Assembly (NCBI GenBank): GCA_902362965.1
Contig: CABIYQ010000001.1
Coordinates: 248,001 to 312,000, forward strand
Length of the DNA stretch: 64,000 nucleotides
DNA from: Oscillospiraceae bacterium
GTDB taxonomy: Bacteria > Bacillota > Clostridia > Oscillospirales > Ruminococcaceae
Reading direction: 5' to 3'
Below the pieces are notes generated by a model. That model made no database searches and had not been told where the DNA came from. It worked only from the letters and a program-made list of their open reading frames with translations. Shown here piece after piece: positions 34,913-43,983 of this stretch. A program made the translations under genes and the position numbers. Numbering within the stretch: position 1 is the stretch's first letter; every line of letters begins with the position of its first letter.

Positions 34913-36567
34913 ATAGATTTTTACCTAGAATAGAATTTGATAATTATGAAGATTTTAAAGAAAACTATAAAGTAAATGTACCTGAAAATTTTAATTTTGG
35001 TTATGATATTGTTGATGAATGGGCTAAACAGGAACCGGAAAAATTAGCTTTAGTATGGTGTAATGATCATAATGAGGAATATAAATTTACATTTACTGAT
35101 ATATCTAAATTGTCAAATAAAGCGGCAAACTATTTCAAAAGTATAGGTATAAGCAAGGGTTCCGTTGTAATGCTTATTTTACGCAGAAGATGGGAATATT
35201 GGATATGTGCTGTTGCTCTTCATAAAATAGGTGCAATAGTTATACCTGGTTCTTTACAGCTTACAGCTAAAGATATAGTATACAGAGGAAACGCTGCTGA
35301 AATTACTGCTATAGTCAGTATAAATGATGATTTTGTAATTAATCAAATAGAATCTGCTGACTGTGATATACCGTCGTTAAAGCATAAAATTGTTGTAGGA
35401 GAAAAATATAGTACATGGGATTATTTTGAAGATGAAATTCAGAAATTCTCAGATATATTTGAACGTCCTGTTAATGAAGAAGCAAATAAATGGGACGATA
35501 CAATGCTTATTTATTTTACTTCCGGTACTACTGGTATGCCTAAAATGGTTAAACATAACTTTGCGCATCCTTTAGGTCATATAGTAACTGCAAAATATTG
35601 GCAGCAAGTACAGGAAAATAAACTTCATATGAGTGTTTCGGACTCAGGTTGGGCAAAATTTGGCTGGGGAAAAATATATGGACAATGGATTTGCGGAGCA
35701 GTAATTTTTTGTTATGATATGGATAAATTTATTCCGCTTAAACTGCTTGAAAAAATAACCGAATATAAAGTTACTACTTTTTGTGCTCCTCCTACTATGT
35801 TTAGATTTATGTTACAGGAAGATGTTTCAAAGTTTGATTTATCAAATATAAAAACATGCTGTATTGCAGGCGAACCTTTAAATCCGCAGGTATTCAATGA
35901 TTGGTATAAATTAACCGGATTAAAACTTCGTGAAGGTTTCGGTCAAACGGAAGGAACTGTTTTAATTGCTAATTTTAAATGGATGGAACCATCGGCAGGT
36001 TCTACCGGAAAACCATCACCTTTGTATGATATACGGCTTATTAACAATGATGGAAATGACTGCAAACCGGGTGAAGAAGGAACAATTGTAATTTATGGGG
36101 TCAATAAAAAGCTTCCTATAGGATTATTTACAGGTTATTATCATAATCCTGAACTAACTGATAAAGCTCTTGGCGGGGAATATTATGACACCGGCGATAT
36201 GGCTGTGCGTGATGAAAACGGATATTATTGGTTTATGGGCAGAAATGATGATGTAATAAAATGTTCCGGTTACCGCATAGGTCCATTTGAAGTAGAAAGC
36301 GCAATGATAGAACATCCATCGGTAGTCGAATGTGCAATAACTTCTGCTCCGGATCCGATTCGCGGTCAAGTAGTAAAAGCAACAGTTGTGTTAGCTAAAG
36401 AATATACTCCTAGCGAAGAACTAACTAAAGAATTACAAGAACATGTAAAGCGTACTACAGCGCCTTATAAATATCCAAGAATTATTGAATATGTTAATGA
36501 ATTGCCAAAAACTATTGGCGGCAAAATAAAACGTAAAGAAATTAGAATGCAGGATAATAGCAAATGA
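34903..36567 (+). CDS. Acyl-CoA/AMP-forming ligase (acetyl- or medium-chain acyl-CoA synthetase-like)
   Basis: 554 aa of the ANL superfamily. The P-loop-like Y-F-T-S-G-T-T-G-M-P-K is near residue 205, the G-F-G-Q-T-E-G motif near 345, Y-Y-D-T-G-D-M-A near 428 and the catalytic lysine in G-G-K-I-K-R-K near 545. The overall pattern (W-A-K-Q-E-P-E-K-L-A-L-V-W, R-R-R-W-E-Y-W) matches ACSM-like or MbcS-like enzymes activating short or branched-chain acids. It overlaps purD by 10 bp, so the two genes are coupled. AMP released here could enter the purine pool, but a metabolic link is speculative. Confidence 0.85.
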   Translation: MLLNRFLPRIEFDNYEDFKENYKVNVPENFNFGYDIVDEWAKQEPEKLALVWCNDHNEEYKFTFTDISKLSNKAANYFKSIGISKGSVVMLILRRRWEYWICAVALHKIGAIVIPGSLQLTAKDIVYRGNAAEITAIVSINDDFVINQIESADCDIPSLKHKIVVGEKYSTWDYFEDEIQKFSDIFERPVNEEANKWDDTMLIYFTSGTTGMPKMVKHNFAHPLGHIVTAKYWQQVQENKLHMSVSDSGWAKFGWGKIYGQWICGAVIFCYDMDKFIPLKLLEKITEYKVTTFCAPPTMFRFMLQEDVSKFDLSNIKTCCIAGEPLNPQVFNDWYKLTGLKLREGFGQTEGTVLIANFKWMEPSAGSTGKPSPLYDIRLINNDGNDCKPGEEGTIVIYGVNKKLPIGLFTGYYHNPELTDKALGGEYYDTGDMAVRDENGYYWFMGRNDDVIKCSGYRIGPFEVESAMIEHPSVVECAITSAPDPIRGQVVKATVVLAKEYTPSEELTKELQEHVKRTTAPYKYPRIIEYVNELPKTIGGKIKRKEIRMQDNSK

Positions 36568-36586
36568 TAAAAACCCGGAGGAATTT

Positions 36587-38407
36587 ATGAATGAACGATT
36601 GCCTTTTCTTCAGCAAAAGACGTCCAAATTGACAATTTCGCCGGGTGTTTATTTAATGAAGAATAAAAATAACGATATTATATATATAGGTAAAGCTAAA
36701 AATTTAAAAAACCGAGTAAGCAGTTACTTTAGACATAATTCGAGTCATACACCAAAGGTTTTACACATGGTTGAAAATGTTTATGATTACGATTTTATTG
36801 TAACTGACAGTGAATATGAAGCATTGATTTTGGAATGCAGTTTAATTAAACAGCATAAACCTAAGTATAATATATTGCTTAAGGATGATAAAGGATACTT
36901 TTATATTAAAATTTCGAATGATTTGTACCCGAAAATTACTGCTGAAAAAAATGTAGATAAAACTGGTGAATTCTTTGGTCCATATACAAGTTCTTTTATT
37001 GCTACTCAAACTGTAGATGAAGTCAATAAAGTATTTAAATTACCAACCTGTAAATACAAATTTAATGAAAAAAGAAAACCTATGAGACCTTGTCTAAATT
37101 ATCATATAAATCAATGCATAGGTCTTTGTCATAATGATATTACTCCAGAAGAATTTAATGAAATTATTAATCAAGCTAAATCATATATTCAAAATGGAAA
37201 TAATTTATCAATAAAGAAGCTTCAATTGCAAATGGATAAAGCATCTGAAAACTTGGACTTTGAAAAAGCAGCAAGAATAAGAGATAGAATCAATGCTATT
37301 ACAAAATCTAATCAAAAACAAAAAATATTTGATATAGATCTAAAAAGCTGTGATTTTATTGCTTCATCCCAAAGTTCCAATGGAATTTGCATTTCTTTAT
37401 TAATTTATAGAAATGGGCGTCTTTTTGATAAATTGATTTTTTCATATTGTAATGAAGAGTGCGATGAAAATTATTTAGAATCATTTTTGATAATGTACTA
37501 TACTTCTCAGGATAATATTCCTAAAAATATAGTTCTTGAGGAAAAAATTGAAAATGTAGAATTAATAAAAAAAGTGCTATGTGATAAATGTAATCATAAC
37601 ATTAAATTTTCATTTCCTCAAAAAGGTAACTTATTAAAATATATTATGATGGCAAAATCAAATGCTGAAGAGTATTTATCTGTCCAAAATGGGAGAACCA
37701 GAAAAGAAATATCAGCACTTGAAGAATTATCCAAAATTTTAGGTTTGAAAAAACCTCCTGAATACATAGAAGCATATGATATTTCTAATTTATCATCATC
37801 TTCAATGGTTGCAGGAATGGTTGTGTTTAAAAATGGACGTCCATTTAAAAAAGCATATAAGCGATTTGCCATAAAAGACAACCTTATTCAAAACGACTAT
37901 GCATGTATGCAGGAAGTTATCGAAAGGCGATTTAATGAATATTTGCATGGAAATGACAGTGGGTTCATTACACTACCAGATTTAATTTTACTTGACGGTG
38001 GCAAAGGACATGTTAATGCAGTATTACAGACAATAAAAAAATTTAATTTAGATATTCCGATATATGGTCTTGTTAAGGACAATAAACACAGAACGCGAGC
38101 TATAGCTACAGGCGGCAGTGAAATATCTGTCTCGAAAAAATCTCAAGCGTTTATTTTGATGACAAAAATTCAGGATGAAGTTCACAGATTTGCAATATCA
38201 TATATGAAAACGAAACATACAAAAAATAGTTTCAGTTTTGAATTAACAAAAGTAAAAGGCATAGGATCAAAAAAAGCTCAAAAACTTATTTTGGAGTTTA
38301 AAACTAAGGAAAATTTAAAAAAAGCTAGTCCAGAGGAATTATCTAAAATAGCAGGTGTAAATAGTAACATTGCCGAAGAGTTATACAACCTGATTCAAAA
38401 TTTATAA
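36587..38407 (+). CDS. uvrC: UvrABC system protein C
   Basis: 606 aa, full length. Makes both incisions in nucleotide excision repair with UvrAB. Domains in order: GIY-YIG nuclease (residues 12-95: S-P-G-V-Y-L-M-K..I-Y-I-G-K-A-K-N-L-K-N-R-V), cysteine motif with C-L-N-Y..Q-C-I-G-L-C near 175, UVR helix (about 205-240), RNase H-like endonuclease with E-A-Y-D-I-S-N near 395 and L-D-G-G-K-G near 467, and C-terminal helix-hairpin-helix (V-K-G-I-G-S-K-K-A). Start ATG 36587 has CCGGAGG upstream, 19 bp behind the ligase gene. Confidence 0.96.
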   Translation: MNERLPFLQQKTSKLTISPGVYLMKNKNNDIIYIGKAKNLKNRVSSYFRHNSSHTPKVLHMVENVYDYDFIVTDSEYEALILECSLIKQHKPKYNILLKDDKGYFYIKISNDLYPKITAEKNVDKTGEFFGPYTSSFIATQTVDEVNKVFKLPTCKYKFNEKRKPMRPCLNYHINQCIGLCHNDITPEEFNEIINQAKSYIQNGNNLSIKKLQLQMDKASENLDFEKAARIRDRINAITKSNQKQKIFDIDLKSCDFIASSQSSNGICISLLIYRNGRLFDKLIFSYCNEECDENYLESFLIMYYTSQDNIPKNIVLEEKIENVELIKKVLCDKCNHNIKFSFPQKGNLLKYIMMAKSNAEEYLSVQNGRTRKEISALEELSKILGLKKPPEYIEAYDISNLSSSSMVAGMVVFKNGRPFKKAYKRFAIKDNLIQNDYACMQEVIERRFNEYLHGNDSGFITLPDLILLDGGKGHVNAVLQTIKKFNLDIPIYGLVKDNKHRTRAIATGGSEISVSKKSQAFILMTKIQDEVHRFAISYMKTKHTKNSFSFELTKVKGIGSKKAQKLILEFKTKENLKKASPEELSKIAGVNSNIAEELYNLIQNL

Positions 38408-38417
38408 AGTAGGTGAA

Positions 38418-38969
38418 ATGATGAGAGTTATCACAGGAATAGCAAAAGGTATAAGACTGGAAACTATGGAAGGTTTGGATGTACGTCCCACAACTGATAA
38501 GGTTAAAGAAGCTATATTTTCATCAATTCAGTTTGAATTATATAATTCAGATGTTCTGGATTTATTTGCCGGCAGCGGCCAGTTGGGAATTGAAGCGCTA
38601 AGCAGGGGAGCACAGTCGGCAGTATTTATTGATAATTCTAAAAAATCCATTGAACTTGTCAAAAAAAATCTTGAAAAAACAAAACTTATTAAACAAGCTC
38701 AGATATTTCAAATGAATAGTTATGATTTTCTTAAACAAACAAATAAAAAATTTGATTTTATTTTTCTGGATCCCCCATATAATAAAGGAATATTAACTGA
38801 AATATTGCCATTATTGTCTGATAAATTAAATTATAATGGTAAGATTATCTGTGAATATGAACAAAATTTGATTTTACCTGAAAAAATTGTAGATTTAATA
38901 TTGAAAAAAAATTATAAATATGGTAAAATAAATATATCAATGTTTTGTCGTTATGGAGAGGATGAATAA
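38418..38969 (+). CDS. rsmD: 16S rRNA (guanine-966-N2)-methyltransferase
   Basis: 183 aa. Class I SAM methyltransferase of the RsmD family. Motifs: R-V-I-T-G..G near residue 3, R-P-T-T-D-K-V-K-E-A-I-F near 24, SAM-binding D-L-F-A-G-S-G-Q-L-G-I-E near 50, and catalytic D-P-P-Y near 119. It modifies G966 of 16S rRNA in the 30S subunit. The rsmD-coaD pair is a very common bacterial arrangement, and the rsmD stop lies within the coaD ribosome-binding region. Confidence 0.93.
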   Translation: MMRVITGIAKGIRLETMEGLDVRPTTDKVKEAIFSSIQFELYNSDVLDLFAGSGQLGIEALSRGAQSAVFIDNSKKSIELVKKNLEKTKLIKQAQIFQMNSYDFLKQTNKKFDFIFLDPPYNKGILTEILPLLSDKLNYNGKIICEYEQNLILPEKIVDLILKKNYKYGKINISMFCRYGEDE

Positions 38970-38970
38970 A

Positions 38971-39456
38971 TTGAAAAGAATAGCTGTTTGTCCGGGAAGT
39001 TTTGATCCTATAACTTTTGGACATATTGATATAATTAAAAGAGCATCACAGCTATTTGATGAAGTTGTTGTTTTAATTTCAGTCAATACAGTTAAATCAC
39101 CCAGTTTTACTGAATCGGAACGTATGATGATGATAAAAAAAAATACTAGTGAATTTGGTAATGTTGTTATTGACGTTCTGGATGGTCTTTTAGCTGATTA
39201 TGTAAAGAAAATTGGCGCAGTTGCAATTGTTAAAGGTCTTAGAGCTGTTAGTGACTTTGAATATGAATTTCAGATGGCTCTTGCAAATAAAAAACTATAC
39301 AATGGCGCTGAAACAGTATTTCTAACAACTTCAACGGAAAATATGTACTTAAGTTCAAGCGTTGTTAAGCAAATTGCTTATTTTGGCGGTGACATAAGTC
39401 ATTTCGTACCTGAAAACGTGCTTGATTTTATAAGAAAAAGGCTTATAAAGGAGTAA
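38971..39456 (+). CDS. coaD: Phosphopantetheine adenylyltransferase
   Basis: 161 aa. Fourth step of coenzyme A synthesis: ATP plus 4'-phosphopantetheine to dephospho-CoA. The P-G-S-F-D-P-I-T-F-G-H nucleotidyl-transfer motif begins at residue 7, V-K-G-L-R-A-V-S-D-F-E-Y-E near 83, and the S-S-S-V-V-K motif near 125. I chose the TTG at 38971: GGAGAGG (38955-38961) is nine bases upstream and the protein then starts M-K-R-I-A-V-C-P-G, as relatives do. In-frame ATGs at 38953 and 38962 lie in or against that site. Confidence 0.94.
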   Translation: MKRIAVCPGSFDPITFGHIDIIKRASQLFDEVVVLISVNTVKSPSFTESERMMMIKKNTSEFGNVVIDVLDGLLADYVKKIGAVAIVKGLRAVSDFEYEFQMALANKKLYNGAETVFLTTSTENMYLSSSVVKQIAYFGGDISHFVPENVLDFIRKRLIKE

Positions 39457-39460
39457 TTTT

Positions 39461-39919
39461 ATGAATAATAAAATTGATGAGATACTTGATGAAATGGATG
39501 AGGTTCTTGATAAAGCTAAACCGTTTCCCTTTGCTGGAAATAAGTTTCTCGTTGATGCAGATAGAATGCGAGAACTTGTTAATGATGTTAGATTGAATAT
39601 GCCTCATGAAATAAAAGATGCAAGGCTTGTTGCTTTTGATAGAGAAAGAATATTAAATGAAGCTAAGGCAAAGGCAGAATCAATTATAAGTCAGGCTGAA
39701 AAAAGAGCTGCCACAATGGTTTCTCAGGATGCAATAGTTAAGGAAGCTAAGAAAAAAGCTGTGGAACTTCTCACAAAAGCACAGAATAATGCCAAGGAAA
39801 TAAAAAAATCAGCTAATGGATATGTTGATAACTTAATGAATAATACTGAAAAATTCATGAGTATTGCATTACAGGATGTTAAAAAACAAAAATCTAAAAT
39901 TCGAGAAGACAGACGATAA
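39461..39919 (+). CDS. Coiled-coil protein of unknown function
   Basis: 152 aa, hydrophilic and highly charged, no signal peptide or TM. Residues 1-25 and 60-145 are predicted helical with alanine- and lysine-rich heptads (A-K-A-K-A-E-S-I-I..A-E-K-R-A..A-K-K-K-A-V-E-L-L). Related clostridial proteins are often labelled ATPase subunit-like or DivIVA-like from coiled-coil similarity only. It lies five bases after coaD and ends the long operon before a strong terminator. A cell-division or envelope role is possible but unsupported. Confidence 0.65.
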   Translation: MNNKIDEILDEMDEVLDKAKPFPFAGNKFLVDADRMRELVNDVRLNMPHEIKDARLVAFDRERILNEAKAKAESIISQAEKRAATMVSQDAIVKEAKKKAVELLTKAQNNAKEIKKSANGYVDNLMNNTEKFMSIALQDVKKQKSKIREDRR

Positions 39920-39955
39920 ATTGATACTTTATCAAGAATAATTAGATAAATACGC

Positions 39956-39992
39956 AAAGAGGCGAATCATTTTATGATACGTCTCTTTTTTT
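39956..39992 (+). terminator. Rho-independent terminator of the pur-coaD run
   Basis: A 15-base arm at 39956-39970 pairs with 39974-39988 (one mismatch and one G-U pair, 3-nt loop), running into seven T residues (39986-39992). Confidence 0.85.
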
Positions 39993-40005
39993 AAGGTGGA
40001 TTTTT

Positions 40006-40443
40006 ATGGATAAAATAGATATCAAATTAATAACATTATTACAGGAAAATGCCAGATATCCTCTAAAATTTCTAGCTTCACAAGTTTTCTTGTCTGCTCC
40101 TGCAGTTTCATCAAGAATCAACAAACTGGAAAAGCAGGGTATAATATTGGGATACAATACTGTTATTGACAAACAAAAATTAGGATATCACATAACAGCA
40201 TTTATAAATCTTGAAATGACGCCAAATCAAAAGGCTGAATTTTATCCGTTTATACATAGTTGTCCAAATGTTCTGGAATGTAACTGTGTTACGGGCAGTT
40301 TTTCTATGTTAATTAAAGTGGCGTTTCCCAGTACACAAGAATTAGATATATTTATAGGGAAACTTCAGCACTTTGGAAATACATCGACACAAATTGTTTT
40401 TTCAACACCTGTTCCAAACAGAGAAATTAAAATTAGTGAATAA
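40006..40443 (+). CDS. Lrp/AsnC-family transcriptional regulator
   Basis: 145 aa. N-terminal winged helix (D-K-I-D-I-K-L-I-T-L-L-Q-E-N-A-R-Y-P..A-V-S-S-R-I-N-K-L-E-K-Q-G-I-I-L-G-Y) and a C-terminal RAM ligand domain (residues 60-140, with V-L-E-C-N-C-V-T-G-S-F near 89). Lrp-type proteins sense amino acids as octamers. It has TAAGGTGG upstream and converges with the recombinase gene two bases after its stop. Targets are unknown. Confidence 0.9.
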   Translation: MDKIDIKLITLLQENARYPLKFLASQVFLSAPAVSSRINKLEKQGIILGYNTVIDKQKLGYHITAFINLEMTPNQKAEFYPFIHSCPNVLECNCVTGSFSMLIKVAFPSTQELDIFIGKLQHFGNTSTQIVFSTPVPNREIKISE

Positions 40444-40445
40444 AT

Positions 40446-41426
40446 TTATTTTTTCTTATTTTTAATATTTGCAAGAGGTGAACTGTCTGCGGCATTTTTT
40501 AGTATATCGTTCGACAAATGAGTATATATCTCTGTCGTTGCAATACTTTTATGTCCAAGTATTTCTTTTAGAGTTAACGTGTCAACATTTCCGTATTGAT
40601 ACATCAATGTTGCAGCAGTATGTCTTAATTTATGTACTGAAATTCCTTTTCCAGATAATCCCGTTGCTTGTAAAGTTTCTTCTACAATTTGTTCAACACG
40701 TCTGCGGCTGATACGTCTGCCTTTTTTACTTAAAAATAATGCGTCAGGTTCTAATATTGAATTTTCACGTGATTCTATGTAGTCCTGAAGCGATTGTATG
40801 CATGCGTCATTGAGGTAGATCATACGTTCTTTATTGCCTTTACCCAATAATTTAATTTTTCGTTCCTTAAAATTAATATCAGATATATTGATTCCAACTA
40901 ATTCACTTAAACGCATACCACAATTTAAAAAAAGAGTAATCATACAGTAATCACGCAATGAATTAAATTTATTATTGGCAGCATTTTCAAGAAGCTCCTG
41001 ACTTTCTTCAAGTGTTAAATATTTTGGTAAGGATTTTTTTAGACTTGGAAGCTCAAGATTTACGGTAGGATCGTTTTTTAATATACATGCTTGCTTAGTA
41101 AGATACTTAAATAAACTTTTAATAGAAGAAATTTTTCTTGCGATAGTTTTGTCGTTGTTTTTACGTTCATCTCTTAAAAAATAAATGTATTCATATATTT
41201 TATGAAGATTTACATTTTCAAGAACTTTTAAATCAAAATTTTGTATATCAATTTTATTAAAATCTATATCTTCGGATGAATTCATATATATCAGATATCT
41301 AAAAAAAACTCTTATATCTATCAGATATCCTTCAGCTGTTCGTTCAGATTTTGCTTTTACTAGTGTTAAATGAAACCAGTAATCATTAATAAAATCCGGA
41401 AATTCTTTTAAATTAATTTTTTTCAT
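40446..41426 (-). CDS. Tyrosine recombinase, XerC/XerD-like
   Basis: 326 aa. N-terminal SAM-like core-binding domain (about 10-120), then the catalytic domain with C-G-M-R-L-S-E-L (Arg near 171), L-G-K-G-N-K-E-R (Lys near 195), H-K-L-R-H-T-A-A-T (near 267), L-G-H-K-S and the nucleophile Y in T-T-E-I-Y-T-H (near 300). Most likely the cell's chromosome dimer resolvase, not a mobile-element integrase: it is flanked by housekeeping genes and has host-like base composition. No dif-like site was recognised nearby. A hairpin lies just before its ribosome binding site. Confidence 0.85.
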   Translation of the reverse strand: MKKINLKEFPDFINDYWFHLTLVKAKSERTAEGYLIDIRVFFRYLIYMNSSEDIDFNKIDIQNFDLKVLENVNLHKIYEYIYFLRDERKNNDKTIARKISSIKSLFKYLTKQACILKNDPTVNLELPSLKKSLPKYLTLEESQELLENAANNKFNSLRDYCMITLFLNCGMRLSELVGINISDINFKERKIKLLGKGNKERMIYLNDACIQSLQDYIESRENSILEPDALFLSKKGRRISRRRVEQIVEETLQATGLSGKGISVHKLRHTAATLMYQYGNVDTLTLKEILGHKSIATTEIYTHLSNDILKNAADSSPLANIKNKKK

Positions 41427-41441
41427 TTTTTTGCACCTCTA

Positions 41442-41469
41442 ATTTCGCTAAATTTGTATTTAGCGAAAT
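41442..41469. repeat. 12-bp perfect inverted repeat in the recombinase leader
   Basis: ATTTCGCTAAAT (41442-41453) and ATTTAGCGAAAT (41458-41469) with a 4-nt loop. In the minus-strand mRNA it folds directly before the AGAGGTGC ribosome binding site, so it may limit translation of the recombinase or serve as an operator. Confidence 0.65.
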
Positions 41470-41525
41470 AAATAAAATTTTATTTTTCTTCTTTCCTACC
41501 AGTTTTTAAATTAAAATTCAATTTT

Positions 41526-41555
41526 ATTATATCATATTTTTTACAGAATTTTCAA
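41526..41555 (-). promoter_or_regulatory. Promoter of the Xer-type gene
   Basis: Minus strand TTGAAA (41555-41550), 18-bp spacer, TATAAT (41531-41526). The leader of about 90 nt includes the inverted repeat at 41442-41469. Confidence 0.6.
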
Positions 41556-41563
41556 GGTACTAT

Positions 41564-41592
41564 TTGACTTTTTTTAAAAATTATGATATGAT
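41564..41592 (+). promoter_or_regulatory. Promoter of the DEAD-box helicase gene
   Basis: TTGACT at 41564-41569, 17-bp spacer, TATGAT at 41587-41592, 33 bp before the ATG. Confidence 0.7.
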
Positions 41593-41624
41593 TAATTAAG
41601 TATAAGATTGAAAGGAACAAACAA

Positions 41625-43292
41625 ATGCAATTTAAAGAATTAGGATTATCAGATGAATTATTATCTGCCGTAAAATCTATGGGATTTGACGAAATGACTG
41701 AAATACAGGAAAAAAGTATTCCAGTAATTATGAAAGGTTTGGACATAATTGGCCGTTCAAATACAGGAACTGGAAAAACTGCTGCTTTTGGTATTCCTGT
41801 TATAGAAAAAATATTACAAAATGATTCGGATTTTATTCAAACACTTATTTTATGTCCAACGCGTGAACTGGCTCAGCAAGCATGTGAAGAAATAAAAAAA
41901 TTCAGTAAATATAAAAATTGGGTTAAACCATTAGCTATTTTCGGAGGCGTTTCAATTGATAAACAGATATATCAATTGAAACGAGGAGTTAATATTATTA
42001 TAGGTACTCCGGGCAGAATTATTGATCATATAAATCGACATACATTAAAATTGCAAAATTTAAAAACTATAGTACTTGACGAAGCCGATGAAATGCTGCA
42101 AATGGGATTTCGTGAAGATATTGAAAATATTTTGCAATATATTCCTAAAGAACGCCAAACTATACTTTTTTCCGCAACAATGCCTCCTGAAATTTTGGCT
42201 ATCACACATAAATATCAAAATAATCCTATTTTAATTAAAACAAATACTAAAAGTAAAACCGTTGAATCTATCGAACAATACTATTATATAGTGCCAATGG
42301 GAAAAAAATTTGACGCTTTAGATTTGCTATTAATAAAAAATCAGCCAAAATCTTCTATGATTTTTTGTAATACAAAAAAAATGGTTGATGAATTAACAAA
42401 TATACTGGTTTCAAAAGGATATAAGGCCGCAGGAATTCATGGAGATATGAAACAATTACAGCGAACTTCAGTTATGAATTCTTTTAAATCCGGTAAAACT
42501 TCTATTTTAGTTGCTACAGATGTTGCTGCCCGAGGTATTGACGTTAATGGAATTGATGCTGTTTTTAATTTTGATTTACCACAGGATAATGAATATTATA
42601 TTCATCGTATCGGCCGAACGGGACGTGCCGGCAAATCCGGAACAGCATATACATTAGTATGTAACCGTAAACAAGTTAGCGATTTAAATATGATTGCTAA
42701 AAATACTAAATCTGTAATAAAAGAAAGTGAATTACCAAATAAGTCTGAATTAGTTGATATTGAAATTGAAAATTATGAAAAATTTATTTCACATCTTGCT
42801 GATAAAAAAATTTATAAAGAATCATATGATCTTATTAATAGCCTTTTGGAAAAGGGCTGGACTTATGAGAACATTTCAGTTTATTTATTAAATTACTTGT
42901 TTGGGGCAAAACTGCAAAATATTCCTGATGTTAAGGTAATTAAATATAATAATTTTTATTTACCAGATAATAAAAATATTAATAAAAGAACTGCTAAAGT
43001 CAATATTAATTTAGGAAAAAATCAAAAAATAAATCCTAATTATATTTTAGGCGCTTTAGTTGATGCTACTGGAATTTCCGGTAAAAGTTTTGGAAAAATC
43101 AATATCCATGATAACTTTACTACCGTTGATGTACCAATTAATAAAATAGACTATATTGTGAAGTCTATGAAAAACAGTAAAATTAACGGAAATAGGGTCA
43201 TTGTAAAAAAAGTAGATATGAAAAAAGATATTAGAAATGTTAATAAAAACAAAAAGCAAAAAAATAAAAGCCAGATCTATAAAAAAGGCTGA
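41625..43292 (+). CDS. DEAD-box RNA helicase with DbpA-like C-terminal domain
   Basis: 555 aa. Full helicase set: Q-motif (F-x-E-L-G-L..I-Q-E-K-S-I-P), motif I S-N-T-G-T-G-K-T near 45, Ia P-T-R-E-L, T-P-G-R near 128, D-E-A-D near 150, S-A-T near 184, R-G-I-D near 298 and H-R-I-G-R-T-G-R-A-G near 322. Residues 470-535 match the DbpA RNA-binding domain seen in DbpA/CshA-type proteins that act on 23S rRNA. It probably works in ribosome assembly or RNA turnover. A lysine/asparagine-rich tail ends the protein. The response regulator follows closely. Confidence 0.93.
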   Translation: MQFKELGLSDELLSAVKSMGFDEMTEIQEKSIPVIMKGLDIIGRSNTGTGKTAAFGIPVIEKILQNDSDFIQTLILCPTRELAQQACEEIKKFSKYKNWVKPLAIFGGVSIDKQIYQLKRGVNIIIGTPGRIIDHINRHTLKLQNLKTIVLDEADEMLQMGFREDIENILQYIPKERQTILFSATMPPEILAITHKYQNNPILIKTNTKSKTVESIEQYYYIVPMGKKFDALDLLLIKNQPKSSMIFCNTKKMVDELTNILVSKGYKAAGIHGDMKQLQRTSVMNSFKSGKTSILVATDVAARGIDVNGIDAVFNFDLPQDNEYYIHRIGRTGRAGKSGTAYTLVCNRKQVSDLNMIAKNTKSVIKESELPNKSELVDIEIENYEKFISHLADKKIYKESYDLINSLLEKGWTYENISVYLLNYLFGAKLQNIPDVKVIKYNNFYLPDNKNINKRTAKVNINLGKNQKINPNYILGALVDATGISGKSFGKINIHDNFTTVDVPINKIDYIVKSMKNSKINGNRVIVKKVDMKKDIRNVNKNKKQKNKSQIYKKG

Positions 43293-43306
43293 TATTGAGG
43301 GAATTT

Positions 43307-43981
43307 ATGAAGATCCTTGTTATTGAAGATGAAGAAGCTATTGCTGATGCTCTTATTCATATGTTGATAAAAAATAAATATCTTGCTGATGCATGCTATG
43401 ATGGCGAAAGTGGTCTGGACAATGCGTTAACAGGTATTTATGATTTGATAATTTTAGATATAATGCTTCCTAAAATAAATGGATTGGATGTTTTAAAACA
43501 AATACGAAATCAACATATTAAGTGTCCTGTTATATTATTGACAGCAAAAGATGAAATTTCAGATAAAGTTACCGGATTGGATTACGGTGCTGACGATTAC
43601 ATAACTAAACCTTTTGCTATTGATGAATTACTGGCTCGAATAAGAAGTATACAAAGAAGAATGAATAATAATATTACAAATGAAAATATTATTAAATTTT
43701 CTGATATTTCACTTGATCTTCAAACGTATACGTTATCTTGTAATTCAGATTCTCTTCACCTTGGTCTTAAAGAATTTTGTATTATGGAAGTTTTCATAAA
43801 TAATCCAAATAAAGTTATAAGTAAAGAACTGCTTATTGAAAAAATTTGGGGATATGAAAGCGATGCTGAATATAATAATGTTGAAGTTTATATTTCTTTT
43901 TTAAGAAAAAAACTAAACCATATTCATTCTAATTCATTTATAAAAACTATTAGGGGCGTTGGTTATCGTTTGGAGGATTAA
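43307..43981 (+). CDS. OmpR/PhoB-family response regulator
   Basis: 224 aa. Receiver domain at residues 1-115 with acidic pair E-D-E-E, phospho-acceptor Asp in L-I-I-L-D-I-M-L-P near 51, T-A-K-D and K-P-F-A; winged-helix DNA-binding domain at about 130-222 ending in R-G-V-G-Y-R-L-E-D. I start at ATG 43307 with TGAGGGAA upstream; a frame four codons longer begins in that site. It sits two bases before the kinase gene and forms a classic two-component pair. Confidence 0.94.
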   Translation: MKILVIEDEEAIADALIHMLIKNKYLADACYDGESGLDNALTGIYDLIILDIMLPKINGLDVLKQIRNQHIKCPVILLTAKDEISDKVTGLDYGADDYITKPFAIDELLARIRSIQRRMNNNITNENIIKFSDISLDLQTYTLSCNSDSLHLGLKEFCIMEVFINNPNKVISKELLIEKIWGYESDAEYNNVEVYISFLRKKLNHIHSNSFIKTIRGVGYRLED

Positions 43982-43983
43982 AA

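Noticed and set aside
40446..41426. Second mobile-element integrase
   Set aside because: Base composition equals the host's, there is no tRNA or repeat next to it and no accessory genes around; a chromosomal Xer role is more likely.
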